A stretch of DNA of 42,795 bases from Lentisphaeria bacterium UBA4640 (lineage in GTDB: Bacteria; Verrucomicrobiota; Lentisphaeria; Victivallales; UBA1829). Where the stretch lies: NCBI GenBank assembly GCA_002405835.1, contig DHMO01000056.1, positions 1 to 42,795 of the forward strand. Reading direction: 5' to 3'. The translations under genes and the position numbers were made by a program. The notes under the pieces were generated by a model. It was given only the letters and a program-made list of their open reading frames with translations, was not told the origin of the DNA and ran no database searches. Every line of letters begins with the position of its first letter. The first letter of the stretch is position 1. Below are positions 17,307 through 25,222 of the stretch, one piece after another.

Positions 17307-17365
17307 CGCCTTAAAGTCTATACTTTTTACCATATCGTCTATTTCTTGAAGAGCGAGAAAAAATT

Positions 17366-17393
17366 TTGCTTTTTTCATTTTCCGTGATATAGT
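17366..17393 (+). promoter_or_regulatory. Promoter of the second AraC regulator
   Basis: TTGCTT (17366-17371), 16-nt spacer and TATAGT (17388-17393), 23 nt before the ATG. It is back to back with the operon promoter, leaving about 60 nt between them for regulator binding. Confidence 0.65.
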
Positions 17394-17416
17394 TTCAAGG
17401 AAAGGAGAACTCCGGC

Positions 17417-18202
17417 ATGGATTCAGCTGCGGCGAACAGAGAGGCGAACATATTCGGCGAAAAAATGTTTTTCGGATGGGAAAAACGCCGCTGGATGTCC
17501 CACGATCTGAACTTCTGGAACCTTGTAATCACAACAAGAGGAAACTGCCTTATCCGCAACCGCTTCGGGAAACTGCAGCTGGAACCGGGCGACATTCTGC
17601 TGTGTCCGCCCTCGCACGAGCGTTTTTTTGCCATAGACGGATGCTGGGGCTGTTTCTGGTTCGCATTCAACCTTCACATTCACATCAACTGGAATCAGCC
17701 GATCCGGGAGATGTACGTTGTCCATCCGCACGACGACACCATGGCGCGAATTCTGAGCGATGCGGAGGAAGCCTGTTCCCTTCTGGCCGCCCAGACAGGC
17801 AATATATTTCCGCTGGTTGAAACACTTCTGGAAAGCATTCTTCTGCGCGGGAACGCCGATACATTCATCAAGGCGAATACGCAACTGGAAGCCGCGAAAA
17901 ATTTCATAGCATCAACACTTCAGATTCACGATTTTCATACAGTCGCCAAACAGTTCGGCATGTCGCGCGCAAAATTTTTCCGGGACTTCCGGAATGCCTA
18001 CGGAACGACGCCGCAGAAATACCATGAAAAAATCAAATTCCAGAATGTCTGTTCAATGCTGACGACAACGGACCGTTCGTTTTCGGAAATAGCGGAACTG
18101 TGCGGATTTTCGAGCTTATTTTATCTTTCGAAGCGTTTTCGTGCTGTTTTCAAGACGTCTATGCGCCAATACCGCGCGAAACGGACCGGAGGGATTCAAT
18201 AA
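17417..18202 (+). CDS. AraC-family transcriptional regulator, divergent from locus 2
   Basis: A 261-aa regulator. The N-terminal sensor half has a cupin-like strand pattern (NLVITTRGNCLIRNRFGKLQ, then LEPGDILLCPPSHERFF). The C-terminal AraC domain has two helix-turn-helix units (HTVAKQFGMSRAKFFRDFRN and SFSEIAELCGFSSLFYLSKR). AAGGAGAACTCCGGC precedes the ATG. It faces away from the ADP-ribosylglycohydrolase/pseudopilin/hydrolase operon and most likely controls it in response to a released sugar. It shares only general family features with the regulator at 54-812. Confidence 0.92.
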   Translation: MDSAAANREANIFGEKMFFGWEKRRWMSHDLNFWNLVITTRGNCLIRNRFGKLQLEPGDILLCPPSHERFFAIDGCWGCFWFAFNLHIHINWNQPIREMYVVHPHDDTMARILSDAEEACSLLAAQTGNIFPLVETLLESILLRGNADTFIKANTQLEAAKNFIASTLQIHDFHTVAKQFGMSRAKFFRDFRNAYGTTPQKYHEKIKFQNVCSMLTTTDRSFSEIAELCGFSSLFYLSKRFRAVFKTSMRQYRAKRTGGIQ

Positions 18203-18280
18203 TAAAATCAGATGGCTGACCAAACAGGCGCGCGTTAACAAGGATTTACAGGTTACTGCAAAAAACGTCAAGACTTTTTA

Positions 18281-18311
18281 AAACGAAAAAGCCGGGATGC
18301 TGAGTCCCGGC
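18281..18311 (-). terminator. Rho-independent terminator of the ferredoxin gene
   Basis: Read on the minus strand: GCCGGGA, 7-nt loop, TCCCGGC, then TTTTTCGTTTT. It lies 68 nt past the ferredoxin stop and has a U-tract only on that strand. Confidence 0.85.
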
Positions 18312-18379
18312 AAAAATCTGAAATTCAGGTTTTCGGAATAAGAAAACTTATCCCTTTATGGAATGAGGAATAAGAAAAA

Positions 18380-18553
18380 TTATTCCTGTGTGATGGCTTC
18401 CGCGGGGCAGGTGCCGACGCAAGCGCCGCAGTCAACGCAGGAATCCGCATTGACCTGGGCATGGCCGTCCGCCATGGAGATTGCTTCCACCGGGCAGGCG
18501 CCGACGCAGGATTCACATCCGACACATTTTTCAGGGTTTACTTTTGCAGCCAT
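18380..18553 (-). CDS. 2[4Fe-4S] ferredoxin, 57 aa
   Basis: A small protein (MAAKVNPEKCVGCESC at its start) with two CxxCxxCxxxCP clusters: Cys10, 13, 16, 20 and Cys39, 42, 45, 49. This is the classical clostridial-type 2[4Fe-4S] ferredoxin of about 55-60 residues, an electron carrier in anaerobic metabolism (for example with pyruvate:ferredoxin oxidoreductase or hydrogenase). CCGTAAGGAGGAAAAAA gives an excellent ribosome binding site. It is monocistronic, with its own promoter and terminator. Confidence 0.97.
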   Translation of the reverse strand: MAAKVNPEKCVGCESCVGACPVEAISMADGHAQVNADSCVDCGACVGTCPAEAITQE

Positions 18554-18617
18554 TTTTTCCTCCTTACGGTTTGTTCGATAATTTCGGGGAGCCGCTCATA
18601 GGAACGGCTATCCCCAT

Positions 18618-18645
18618 AATCTACATGAATTTCCCGAAATGTCAA
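18618..18645 (-). promoter_or_regulatory. Ferredoxin promoter
   Basis: Minus-strand TTGACA (18645-18640), 16-nt spacer and TAGATT (18623-18618). The motif CATTTCGGG occurs twice (18659-18651 and 18641-18633), 18 nt apart, overlapping and preceding the -35 element, with an inverted ATTTCGGG at 18581-18588. A GGGGAGCCG/CGGCTATCCCC hairpin (18586-18615) lies in the leader. Confidence 0.7.
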
Positions 18646-18729
18646 ATCATCCCGAAATGAATCTTTGAAAATTGTGCATTGCAAAAGCAACGGTTCTTTT
18701 CATCCCCGTCAAACGTTCAAAAGGCACAT

Positions 18730-19437
18730 TCAGCTTTGCAATTCACCATTCTCACGTTCGTGGAGAATGGTGAGCGCATCGTGGGCGGCGAGTCCTTCGG
18801 CGGTCTTGCGCTTGTTCGCGGATGCGGTTGTGATGACCTTTCCCTGCACACAGACTTCCACGCGGAACACGGGGTTGTGGTCGGGTCCGGAGACAGAGAG
18901 CAAGTGATATTCGGGCTGACAGCCGTAACGGCTCTGGGTAAACTCCTGAAGCGCGCCTTTCGGATTCAGATCGCGCAGCATCCGCGCAGGATCCGGAACG
19001 GTTTCCGAAAGGAGTTTGAGGTAGAACTGACGCGCGGTTTCCAAATCGGAATCGAGCATGATCGCCCCGAGAACCGCCTCCATCGTGTCGGAGAGTGTGG
19101 ACTCGCGCGTTCTGCCGCCCGTCTCCTGCTCGCCGTGTCCGAGCATCAGCGCATTGCCGAGATCGAGACGGACCGCGAGCTGCGCAAGCGCGCTCTGGTT
19201 GGCGAGCGCGGAACGGATCTTCGTCAGATCCCCTTCCGCAAGATCCGGATAACGCTTGAAAATGTATTCGGTCAGGATGATCTGCAGCACGGCGTCGCCG
19301 AGGAACTCCAGTCTCTGATTGTCATATTTGATGTTGTGTTCGGTGGCGAACGAGCGGTGCATCAGCGCCTCTTTGAGGAGGTCCGGGTTGTTGAACGTGT
19401 AGCCGATCAGCCGCTGGGCTTTCTGAAAATCGTACAT
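18730..19437 (-). CDS. rnc: Ribonuclease III
   Basis: A 235-aa double-strand-specific endoribonuclease for rRNA and mRNA processing. The catalytic signature is NQRLEFLGDAVLQ (about 40-52), with the second acidic cluster in DTMEAVLGAIMLDS. The C-terminal dsRNA-binding domain (about 160-230) has PKGALQEFTQSRYG and TASANKRKTAEGLAAHDAL. Length is normal. The ribosome binding site is weak. The leader between leuB and rnc holds two strong stem-loops, which matters because RNase III in other bacteria cleaves its own leader to autoregulate. Confidence 0.97.
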   Translation of the reverse strand: MYDFQKAQRLIGYTFNNPDLLKEALMHRSFATEHNIKYDNQRLEFLGDAVLQIILTEYIFKRYPDLAEGDLTKIRSALANQSALAQLAVRLDLGNALMLGHGEQETGGRTRESTLSDTMEAVLGAIMLDSDLETARQFYLKLLSETVPDPARMLRDLNPKGALQEFTQSRYGCQPEYHLLSVSGPDHNPVFRVEVCVQGKVITTASANKRKTAEGLAAHDALTILHERENGELQS

Positions 19438-19487
19438 GGCACACTCTTTCGTATGAAGATTGATGAAGAGAGCTTTTCATACCGAAG

Positions 19488-19559
19488 CGACTGAACCTGT
19501 CAAACGAGCTGGCAGGTTTAGTCGATTTGGACTTCCGGGAACGCAGGGTTCCCGGAAGT
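19488..19559 (-). promoter_or_regulatory. Two tandem stem-loops in the rnc leader
   Basis: Stem-loop A has 12 bp, ACTTCCGGGAAC/GTTCCCGGAAGT (19531-19559), loop of 5 nt. Stem-loop B has 12 positions, CGACTGAACCTG/CAGGTTTAGTCG (19488-19524), one mismatch, loop of 13 nt. They lie 13 nt after the leuB stop and 50 nt before rnc. No U-run follows either on the minus strand, so they are not typical terminators. Confidence 0.75.
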
Positions 19560-19572
19560 GAGAAAAACCGGA

Positions 19573-20682
19573 TCAGAGGTTGGCAACGACGAGGTCGCCG
19601 ACTTCGCTGGTGGAGTAGCCCATCTTGCCCGCGGAGAGCGATTTGAGCTTGTGTTCGGTGATATAGGCAACCGCCTTCTCGATGTCCTTCGATGCCTCGT
19701 GTTCGCCGAGGTATTCCAGCATCATGGCGGCGGAAAGAATCGCCGCGCAGGGGTTGATCACGCCGAGACCGGTGTACTTCGGAGCGGATCCGCCGATCGG
19801 CTCGAACATGCTGACGCCTTCGGGGTTGAGGTTTCCGCCCGCGGAGATGCCCATTCCGCCGGAGGTCATGGCGGCGAGGTCGGTGATGATGTCGCCGAAC
19901 ATGTTGGAGGTGACGATGACGTCGAACCATTCCGGGTTCTTGACCATCCACATGCAGGTGGCGTCGACATGGCAGTAGTTCAGCTTGACGGTCGGGTAAT
20001 TCTTCGCCATCTCATGGAATGCGCGTTCCCAGAGGTCGAAGCAGTAGGTAAGAACGTTGGTTTTTCCGCAGAGGGTGAGCTGGGAGGTGTAGCCGGCCTT
20101 CTTGTCCTCTTCGGAAAGTCCGCGCCACGGATTCTCTTTCGTGTGACGCTTTGCGGCGAGTTCGAAAGCGAACTTCAGGCAGCGGTCAACCTGGAAGCGG
20201 TTGTAGACCATTTCCTGAATCGCGACTTCATCTTTGGTTCCCTTCATGGAAACGCCGCCCATGCCGGTATAGACGTCGCCGGAGTTCTCGCGGACGACAA
20301 CGTAGTCGATGTCCTCGGGTCCCTTGTTGGCGAGCGGGGAGACAACGCCGGGGAACAGCTTCACAGGGCGCAGGTTGATGTACTGGTCGAGAGCGAAGCG
20401 GAGCTTGAGGAGAATGCCCTTCTCAAGGATTCCGGGAGCAACTTTGGGCGTTCCGATCGCGCCGAGGAAGATCGCATCGAACTTCTTCAGCTGGTCAATC
20501 GCGTCGTCGGGAAGAACCACGCCGGTCTTGAGATAGTTTTCACCGCCCCACTCGAAGTTGGTGAAAGTCATTTCAAATCCGTACTTCTTGGAGACAGCCT
20601 GAAGGACCTTGACGCCTTCCGCCACGACTTCGGGACCCGTTCCGTCGCCCGGAAGAGTCGCAATCTTGTAAACTTTCGACAT
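19573..20682 (-). CDS. leuB: 3-isopropylmalate dehydrogenase-family enzyme
   Basis: A 369-aa NAD-dependent beta-decarboxylating dehydrogenase of the isopropylmalate/isocitrate/tartrate superfamily: LPGDGTGPEVVAEG at the N-terminus, substrate loop YINLRPVKLFPG, VVVRENSGDVYTGMGG, and the cofactor region FEPIGGSAPKYTGLGVINP. LeuB is the best call, converting 3-isopropylmalate in leucine synthesis. The loop (LDQYINLRPVKLF) also allows a D-malate/tartrate dehydrogenase. No leuA, leuC or leuD is nearby. The start has AAAGG upstream and a promoter at 20740-20767. Confidence 0.85.
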   Translation of the reverse strand: MSKVYKIATLPGDGTGPEVVAEGVKVLQAVSKKYGFEMTFTNFEWGGENYLKTGVVLPDDAIDQLKKFDAIFLGAIGTPKVAPGILEKGILLKLRFALDQYINLRPVKLFPGVVSPLANKGPEDIDYVVVRENSGDVYTGMGGVSMKGTKDEVAIQEMVYNRFQVDRCLKFAFELAAKRHTKENPWRGLSEEDKKAGYTSQLTLCGKTNVLTYCFDLWERAFHEMAKNYPTVKLNYCHVDATCMWMVKNPEWFDVIVTSNMFGDIITDLAAMTSGGMGISAGGNLNPEGVSMFEPIGGSAPKYTGLGVINPCAAILSAAMMLEYLGEHEASKDIEKAVAYITEHKLKSLSAGKMGYSTSEVGDLVVANL

Positions 20683-20739
20683 TTTCTGAACCTTTCCTTT
20701 CAGACGGTGAACCGTCCGAGTTTTTTGTTTGTTGAAGTT

Positions 20740-20767
20740 ATTATAGCATTAAAAAAAGAAATTTCAA
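20740..20767 (-). promoter_or_regulatory. Promoter of leuB
   Basis: Minus-strand TTGAAA (20767-20762), 16-nt spacer and TATAAT (20745-20740). A short hairpin GACGGT/ACCGTC (about 20703-20716) lies in the leader. The 392-nt stretch from 20683 to 21074 holds only this promoter, the ptsH promoter and no gene I can support. Confidence 0.75.
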
Positions 20768-21008
20768 TATGTTTTATAAAATTAAATATAGTGAATTTTT
20801 CCACATTTTCCCGAACATGGCAGATTCAAACGCCGCCGATCCCGTGAAAAACAATTACGGGGAGCGCGTTTATCCATTGCTTCCGCCGCTCTGCGCAGCA
20901 GTGGGAAAAACCTCCCGGAACGGTAGAGAATCGAAGCGGCGAGCAAAAGCCGTAACTCTTTTATTTTCAAACACTTGGAGCTATTTAAAAACTTTCCGGA
21001 ACGCTCTG

Positions 21009-21036
21009 TTGAATTTTCAGGAAAGAATGCTATATT
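21009..21036 (+). promoter_or_regulatory. Promoter of ptsH-ptsI
   Basis: TTGAAT (21009-21014), 16-nt spacer, TATATT (21031-21036), 38 nt before the ptsH start codon. Confidence 0.7.
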
Positions 21037-21074
21037 ATGTGAACCGTAAAAATTTTGAAGGAGAGGGATACCCG

Positions 21075-21353
21075 ATGCGAGCATCCACAAAAACAGTTGA
21101 GTGCATCATCAAAAACAAACTGGGTCTTCATGCAAGACCGGCGTCCCTTTTTGTTCAGACTGCGTCTAAATTCGACAGCGACATCACCGTCTCGAAGGAC
21201 TCGGAAACCGCAAACGGCAAAAGTCTCATGAGCATGCTCGTGCTTTCCGCCGCCTGCGGCACCAAACTTGTCATTACCGCCTCCGGTCCCGATGCGGAAA
21301 ATGCCGTTAAAGCCCTCACCGACTTGGTTGACAGGCGTTTCGATGAAGAATGA
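21075..21353 (+). CDS. ptsH: Phosphocarrier protein HPr
   Basis: A 92-aa HPr. NKLGLHARPAS carries the phospho-accepting His19. NGKSLMSMLVLSA has Ser50 at the place of the regulatory Ser46 of Firmicutes HPr, so control by an HPr kinase is possible. HPr relays phosphate from enzyme I. I start at ATG 21075, preceded by GAAGGAGAGGGATACCC; the open frame continues upstream but is not HPr-like. It overlaps the ptsI start by 11 nt. Confidence 0.96.
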   Translation: MRASTKTVECIIKNKLGLHARPASLFVQTASKFDSDITVSKDSETANGKSLMSMLVLSAACGTKLVITASGPDAENAVKALTDLVDRRFDEE

Positions 21354-23166
21354 TTCCACATCCGACCCCCTCTCTCAGCCGCAAAACCGTGAAGTCCGCA
21401 ATGAAGTGATGTACCACGGGATCGCGGCCTCCTCCGGCATTGCGATCGGCATCGCCCTCGTCGTCGGCGGAACGAACCGCTCTTCTCTCGATCTGGAACC
21501 GAAACCCATCACCGAGGCGGAAGTTCCCGCGGAAACAGCCCGGCTCAATGCGGCGCTCGCAAAAACCCGCGCGCAGATTCTCGAACTTCAGGCGCGCGTC
21601 AAATCCTCTCTCGCTTCCCAGGAGGCAAGCATCTTTGAAGCGCACCTGCTGATCGTCGACGACAAAGTGCTCATGCAGGAGGTCTACGACGGCATCCGCA
21701 AGCAGCTTCAGGCGGCGGACGTGGTTTTCGCAGGAATCATGAAGCGGTACATCGCCGCGATTTCCGCAGTCAATGACCAGTATCTCAAGGAACGCGCCGC
21801 GGACGTCGCGGACGTCGCCTACCGCGTGCTCGACAACCTCAGCGGGGAATCGCGCCAACTTCTCGACCATCTGCCCGGTCAGCGCATTCTGATCTCCCGC
21901 GACCTCACACCATCGGACACCGCCATGCTCGACCGGGAAAACGTGCAGGCCTTCGCCACCGAAACCGGAAGCCGCACCTCGCATACCGCAATCCTCGCGC
22001 GCTCCATGCGCATCCCCGCCGTCGTCGGCGTGACGAATCTCGCGGCGAACGTGCACAACGGCGACCTCATCATCATCGACGGCTTCATCGGCGCGGTCAT
22101 CACCAACCCGAAGCCCGAAACGCTCGAACTTTACGCGCAGAAAGAGGTCTCCAAAGAACAGCTCTTCAACCAGCTGCAGCAGGAAAGCTCCCTCGAATCG
22201 GAAACCATCGACGGCTACCGCATCCACCTCTCCGCCAACATCGACGACGTCGGCGACATTGACGACGTCCGCAAGTCCGGCGCCGCCGGAATCGGTCTCT
22301 TCCGCACCGAATATCTTTTCATGGACAAGATCCCGACCGAAGAGGAGCAATTCGAAGTCTACCGCAAAATCGTCGCCGGAGCAGACGGGCAGGGCGTCAT
22401 CATCCGCACGCTCGACCTCGGCGGAGACAAACTTTCCGCCGTGCTTCAGACCACGCCCGATCCGAACCCGTTCCTCGGTCAGCGCTCCATACGGCTCTGT
22501 CTCGCGTACCCCGAACTGCTGATGCCGCAGCTCCGCGCAATCCTCCGCGCCAGCGCGGTCGGTCCCACCCGCCTCATGTTCCCCATGGTCACATGCGAAG
22601 ACGAAATCGACCGTCTCAAGGAGATGCTCGACAAGGCGCGCACGGAACTGCGTCTGGAAAAACTTAAATTCGATGAACATATGGAAGTCGGCATCATGGT
22701 CGAGACCCCCTCCGCGGCGCTCTTCGCCGAACACCTCGCGCGGAAAGTCGACTTCTTCAGCATCGGCACAAACGACCTCGTGCAGTACACCATGGCAGTC
22801 GACCGCGGCAATGAAAAAGTCGCGACGCTGTACCGCCCCGCGCACCCGGTGATTCTCATGCTGATCAACAACATCGTGAAAGCCGCGGACGCCGCCGGAA
22901 TCTGGGTGGGAGTCTGCGGGGAAATGGCGTCCGATCCGCGCTTCATTCCCCTGCTCGTCGGACTCGGTGTGCAGGAGCTGAGCATGAGCACCGGCGCTCT
23001 CGGCGCGGCACGGCGCGTCGTCCGCAGTCTCCGCATGTTCGAAGCCGAAAAATTCGCGCAGGACGCCATGAAGTGCGCCGACCACAGACAGGTTCTTGAA
23101 ATGGCCGATTCGCTCCTCCAGCGGATCGCTCCCGATATCGTAAGCATCGCCATGAAAGGCAATTAA
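21343..23166 (+). CDS. ptsI: Phosphoenolpyruvate-protein phosphotransferase (enzyme I)
   Basis: A 607-aa enzyme I. The phosphorylated His214 is in TGSRTSHTAILARS. The PEP-binding barrel has LFRTEYLFMD, SIGTNDLVQYTMAVDR and the catalytic-Cys motif GVCGEMASDP. It takes phosphate from PEP and passes it to HPr. I chose ATG 21343, overlapping ptsH; an inner ATG at 21409 (MYHGIAASSGIAIG) is nearer the usual family start but lacks a binding site. No PTS permease (EII) is in the window, so the pair may be general or regulatory. Confidence 0.96.
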   Translation: MKNDSTSDPLSQPQNREVRNEVMYHGIAASSGIAIGIALVVGGTNRSSLDLEPKPITEAEVPAETARLNAALAKTRAQILELQARVKSSLASQEASIFEAHLLIVDDKVLMQEVYDGIRKQLQAADVVFAGIMKRYIAAISAVNDQYLKERAADVADVAYRVLDNLSGESRQLLDHLPGQRILISRDLTPSDTAMLDRENVQAFATETGSRTSHTAILARSMRIPAVVGVTNLAANVHNGDLIIIDGFIGAVITNPKPETLELYAQKEVSKEQLFNQLQQESSLESETIDGYRIHLSANIDDVGDIDDVRKSGAAGIGLFRTEYLFMDKIPTEEEQFEVYRKIVAGADGQGVIIRTLDLGGDKLSAVLQTTPDPNPFLGQRSIRLCLAYPELLMPQLRAILRASAVGPTRLMFPMVTCEDEIDRLKEMLDKARTELRLEKLKFDEHMEVGIMVETPSAALFAEHLARKVDFFSIGTNDLVQYTMAVDRGNEKVATLYRPAHPVILMLINNIVKAADAAGIWVGVCGEMASDPRFIPLLVGLGVQELSMSTGALGAARRVVRSLRMFEAEKFAQDAMKCADHRQVLEMADSLLQRIAPDIVSIAMKGN

Positions 23167-23181
23167 GCAAGGAACTGAAAT

Positions 23182-23685
23182 ATGGGCACCAAAGTCAGAC
23201 TGACAACAGAAAAGGGCGCAATCGAACTCGAACTCTTCGACAAGGAGACTCCCGTCACCGTCCGCAACTTCCTCGACTACGTCAAAAGCGGACACTACAA
23301 CGGAACCATCTTCCACCGCGTCATCGACGGATTCATGATCCAGGGCGGCGGAATGGACGCCGACATGAACGAACTCGACACCGAGCCCCCGATCAAGAAC
23401 GAAGCCCATCTCTCCCCCTCCAACAAGCGCGGAACCATCGCAATGGCCCGCACAAACGTCATTGACAGCGCAACCGCACAGTTCTTCATCAACCTCGTCA
23501 ACAACGACTTCCTCGACCACCGCTCCAAGACCCCGTCCGGATACGGCTACTGCGTCTTCGGAAAGGTCACGAAGGGCATGGACATCGTCGACAAGATCGC
23601 CAAAGTCGAAACTGCCCCTTACGGCTACCATGACGACGTTCCGGTTGAACCCGTCATCATCGAAAAAGCGGAAGTTCTCGCATAA
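23182..23685 (+). CDS. Cyclophilin-type peptidyl-prolyl cis-trans isomerase
   Basis: A 167-aa single-domain cyclophilin without a signal peptide, so cytoplasmic: TVRNFLDYVKSGHYNGTIFH, RVIDGFMIQGGGMD, IAMARTNVIDSATAQFFINL and YCVFGKVTKGMDIVD are all family signatures. It catalyses proline isomerisation during protein folding. AAGGAACTGAAAT precedes the ATG, 15 nt after ptsI, so it is probably in that operon. It is closest to PpiB-type enzymes. Confidence 0.95.
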   Translation: MGTKVRLTTEKGAIELELFDKETPVTVRNFLDYVKSGHYNGTIFHRVIDGFMIQGGGMDADMNELDTEPPIKNEAHLSPSNKRGTIAMARTNVIDSATAQFFINLVNNDFLDHRSKTPSGYGYCVFGKVTKGMDIVDKIAKVETAPYGYHDDVPVEPVIIEKAEVLA

Positions 23686-23708
23686 ATCGAAACAGGAAGG
23701 AGCCTGTC

Positions 23709-25220
23709 ATGAATCAGGACTGGTTCAATCATATCCCGCACCCGGTGTTCGATGAACATCCGGAGTATGTCGAGCTTTACAACCTCGCATGGAACCTCGC
23801 GAAAGACCACGTCAAGCACATCCCCGGAATGCCGCAGGATCCCTACATCGACGAATCGTTCTGCGAATCCAGAATCTGGATCTGGGACACCTGCTTCATG
23901 ACTCTGTTCTGCAAGTTCTCCCCGAAAGACTTCCCGGGCATCGAATCCTTCCGCAACCTCATCGACGTGCTCCAGAACGGCGTGAGACTTCCTCTCGTCA
24001 GAATCCCCGAAGGCGAACCCGCGTGGACCGGAAACAAGCCCGGAGACCTCGCACCGATCCTCATTCAGCATCCCGACAATCCCCCGCTTTTCGCATGGGC
24101 GGAATATGAAAACGCACTCATGTCCGGAAACCGCGAACACCTCAAAGACATTCTCCAGAACACCAAAGTGCTCCAGAAACATTACAACTGGCTCGAAAGT
24201 CTCAAGGAATCCGTCCTTCCCGATCAGTGCATGATTCCAACCCGCTGGATCCATCACGAAAAGGGCTACTTCTGGGGCGGTACTCCAAGCGGCATGGACA
24301 ACACCCCGCGCGGTCGTTTCTCCCATACCGATACAGGTCCCGAACTCAAAGACTTTTACTGGGTCGACGCCATCGCCCAGCAGGCGCTTACAGCCGAATG
24401 CATCGTCCGGATGGCGGAAATCATCGGCGACGATGCGCTCGCGGCCGAGTGGACCGCGCACAAGAAAGAAAAACAGGAACTCATTCAGAAATACTACTGG
24501 GATCCGGTCGACGGCTTCTTCTACGACATTGATCCGGAGACCATGAAGCCGCTGCGGATCGTCACTCCCGCCTCCTTCTGGGTGCTCCTCGCCGGATGCG
24601 CCACGCCCGAACAGGCAAAACTCTGCGCGGAAAAGCTGCTTGATCCCGAACTTCTCGGCGGAAAATATCCCTGGGTCACAGTTGCCCGGAACGACGCAAA
24701 ATTCAATGCGGACAACGGTCTCTACTGGCACGGCGCCGTCTGGGTTCCGACCGCATACGCGGGAACCCGCGCACTCCTCCGTTACGGCATGTTCGATCTC
24801 GCCCGCGAAAAAGTTCTCGACATGCTCAAGCACATGTACGACACCTGGAAAAACTTCTCTCCGCACACCATCTGGGAATGCTACTCCCCGAACAAGCCGG
24901 AACCCGCGCACACAACCAACGGCGACAAACTTGTGCGTCCGAATTTCTGCGGCTGGTCTGCGCTCATGCCCATCGCCGGACTCATTGAGAACGCAATCGG
25001 ACTCTATGAAGCCAATGCCTTCACAAACACGCTCTGCTGGCATCTTTCCGCGGAAGCAAAGGGAAAGACCGGCTGCCGCAACTACCGGTTCGGCGAAATC
25101 ATCACCGACCTCATCGCGGAAAACGGCGTCTGCTCGTACACGGCAAACAAGGAATTCAATCTGGAAATCAACGGAACCATGCACCGCGTCCCGGCGGGAA
25201 GCGGTTCGTTCCGGATCTGA
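23709..25220 (+). CDS. GH63/GH37-like (alpha/alpha)6-barrel glycosidase
   Basis: A 503-aa protein with the features of GH63-type enzymes (mannosylglycerate/glucosylglycerate hydrolases, processing glucosidases) and related trehalases: ESRIWIWDTCFMTLF, FAWAEYENAL, KYYWDPVDGFFYDID, DNGLYWHGAVWVPTAYAG and FCGWSALMPIAGLIENAIG. The catalytic acids probably lie in the WDT and late E-rich motifs. No signal peptide is seen, so a cytoplasmic compatible solute or oligosaccharide is the likely substrate. GGAAGGAGCCTGTC precedes the ATG, 23 nt after the cyclophilin gene. It is convergent with queE; the two stops are 2 nt apart. Confidence 0.8.
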   Translation: MNQDWFNHIPHPVFDEHPEYVELYNLAWNLAKDHVKHIPGMPQDPYIDESFCESRIWIWDTCFMTLFCKFSPKDFPGIESFRNLIDVLQNGVRLPLVRIPEGEPAWTGNKPGDLAPILIQHPDNPPLFAWAEYENALMSGNREHLKDILQNTKVLQKHYNWLESLKESVLPDQCMIPTRWIHHEKGYFWGGTPSGMDNTPRGRFSHTDTGPELKDFYWVDAIAQQALTAECIVRMAEIIGDDALAAEWTAHKKEKQELIQKYYWDPVDGFFYDIDPETMKPLRIVTPASFWVLLAGCATPEQAKLCAEKLLDPELLGGKYPWVTVARNDAKFNADNGLYWHGAVWVPTAYAGTRALLRYGMFDLAREKVLDMLKHMYDTWKNFSPHTIWECYSPNKPEPAHTTNGDKLVRPNFCGWSALMPIAGLIENAIGLYEANAFTNTLCWHLSAEAKGKTGCRNYRFGEIITDLIAENGVCSYTANKEFNLEINGTMHRVPAGSGSFRI

Positions 25221-25222
25221 AC

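Noticed and set aside
21316..23631. 771-codon minus-strand open frame opposite ptsI
   Set aside because: It is antisense to enzyme I and cyclophilin, and the translation shows no recognisable domain.
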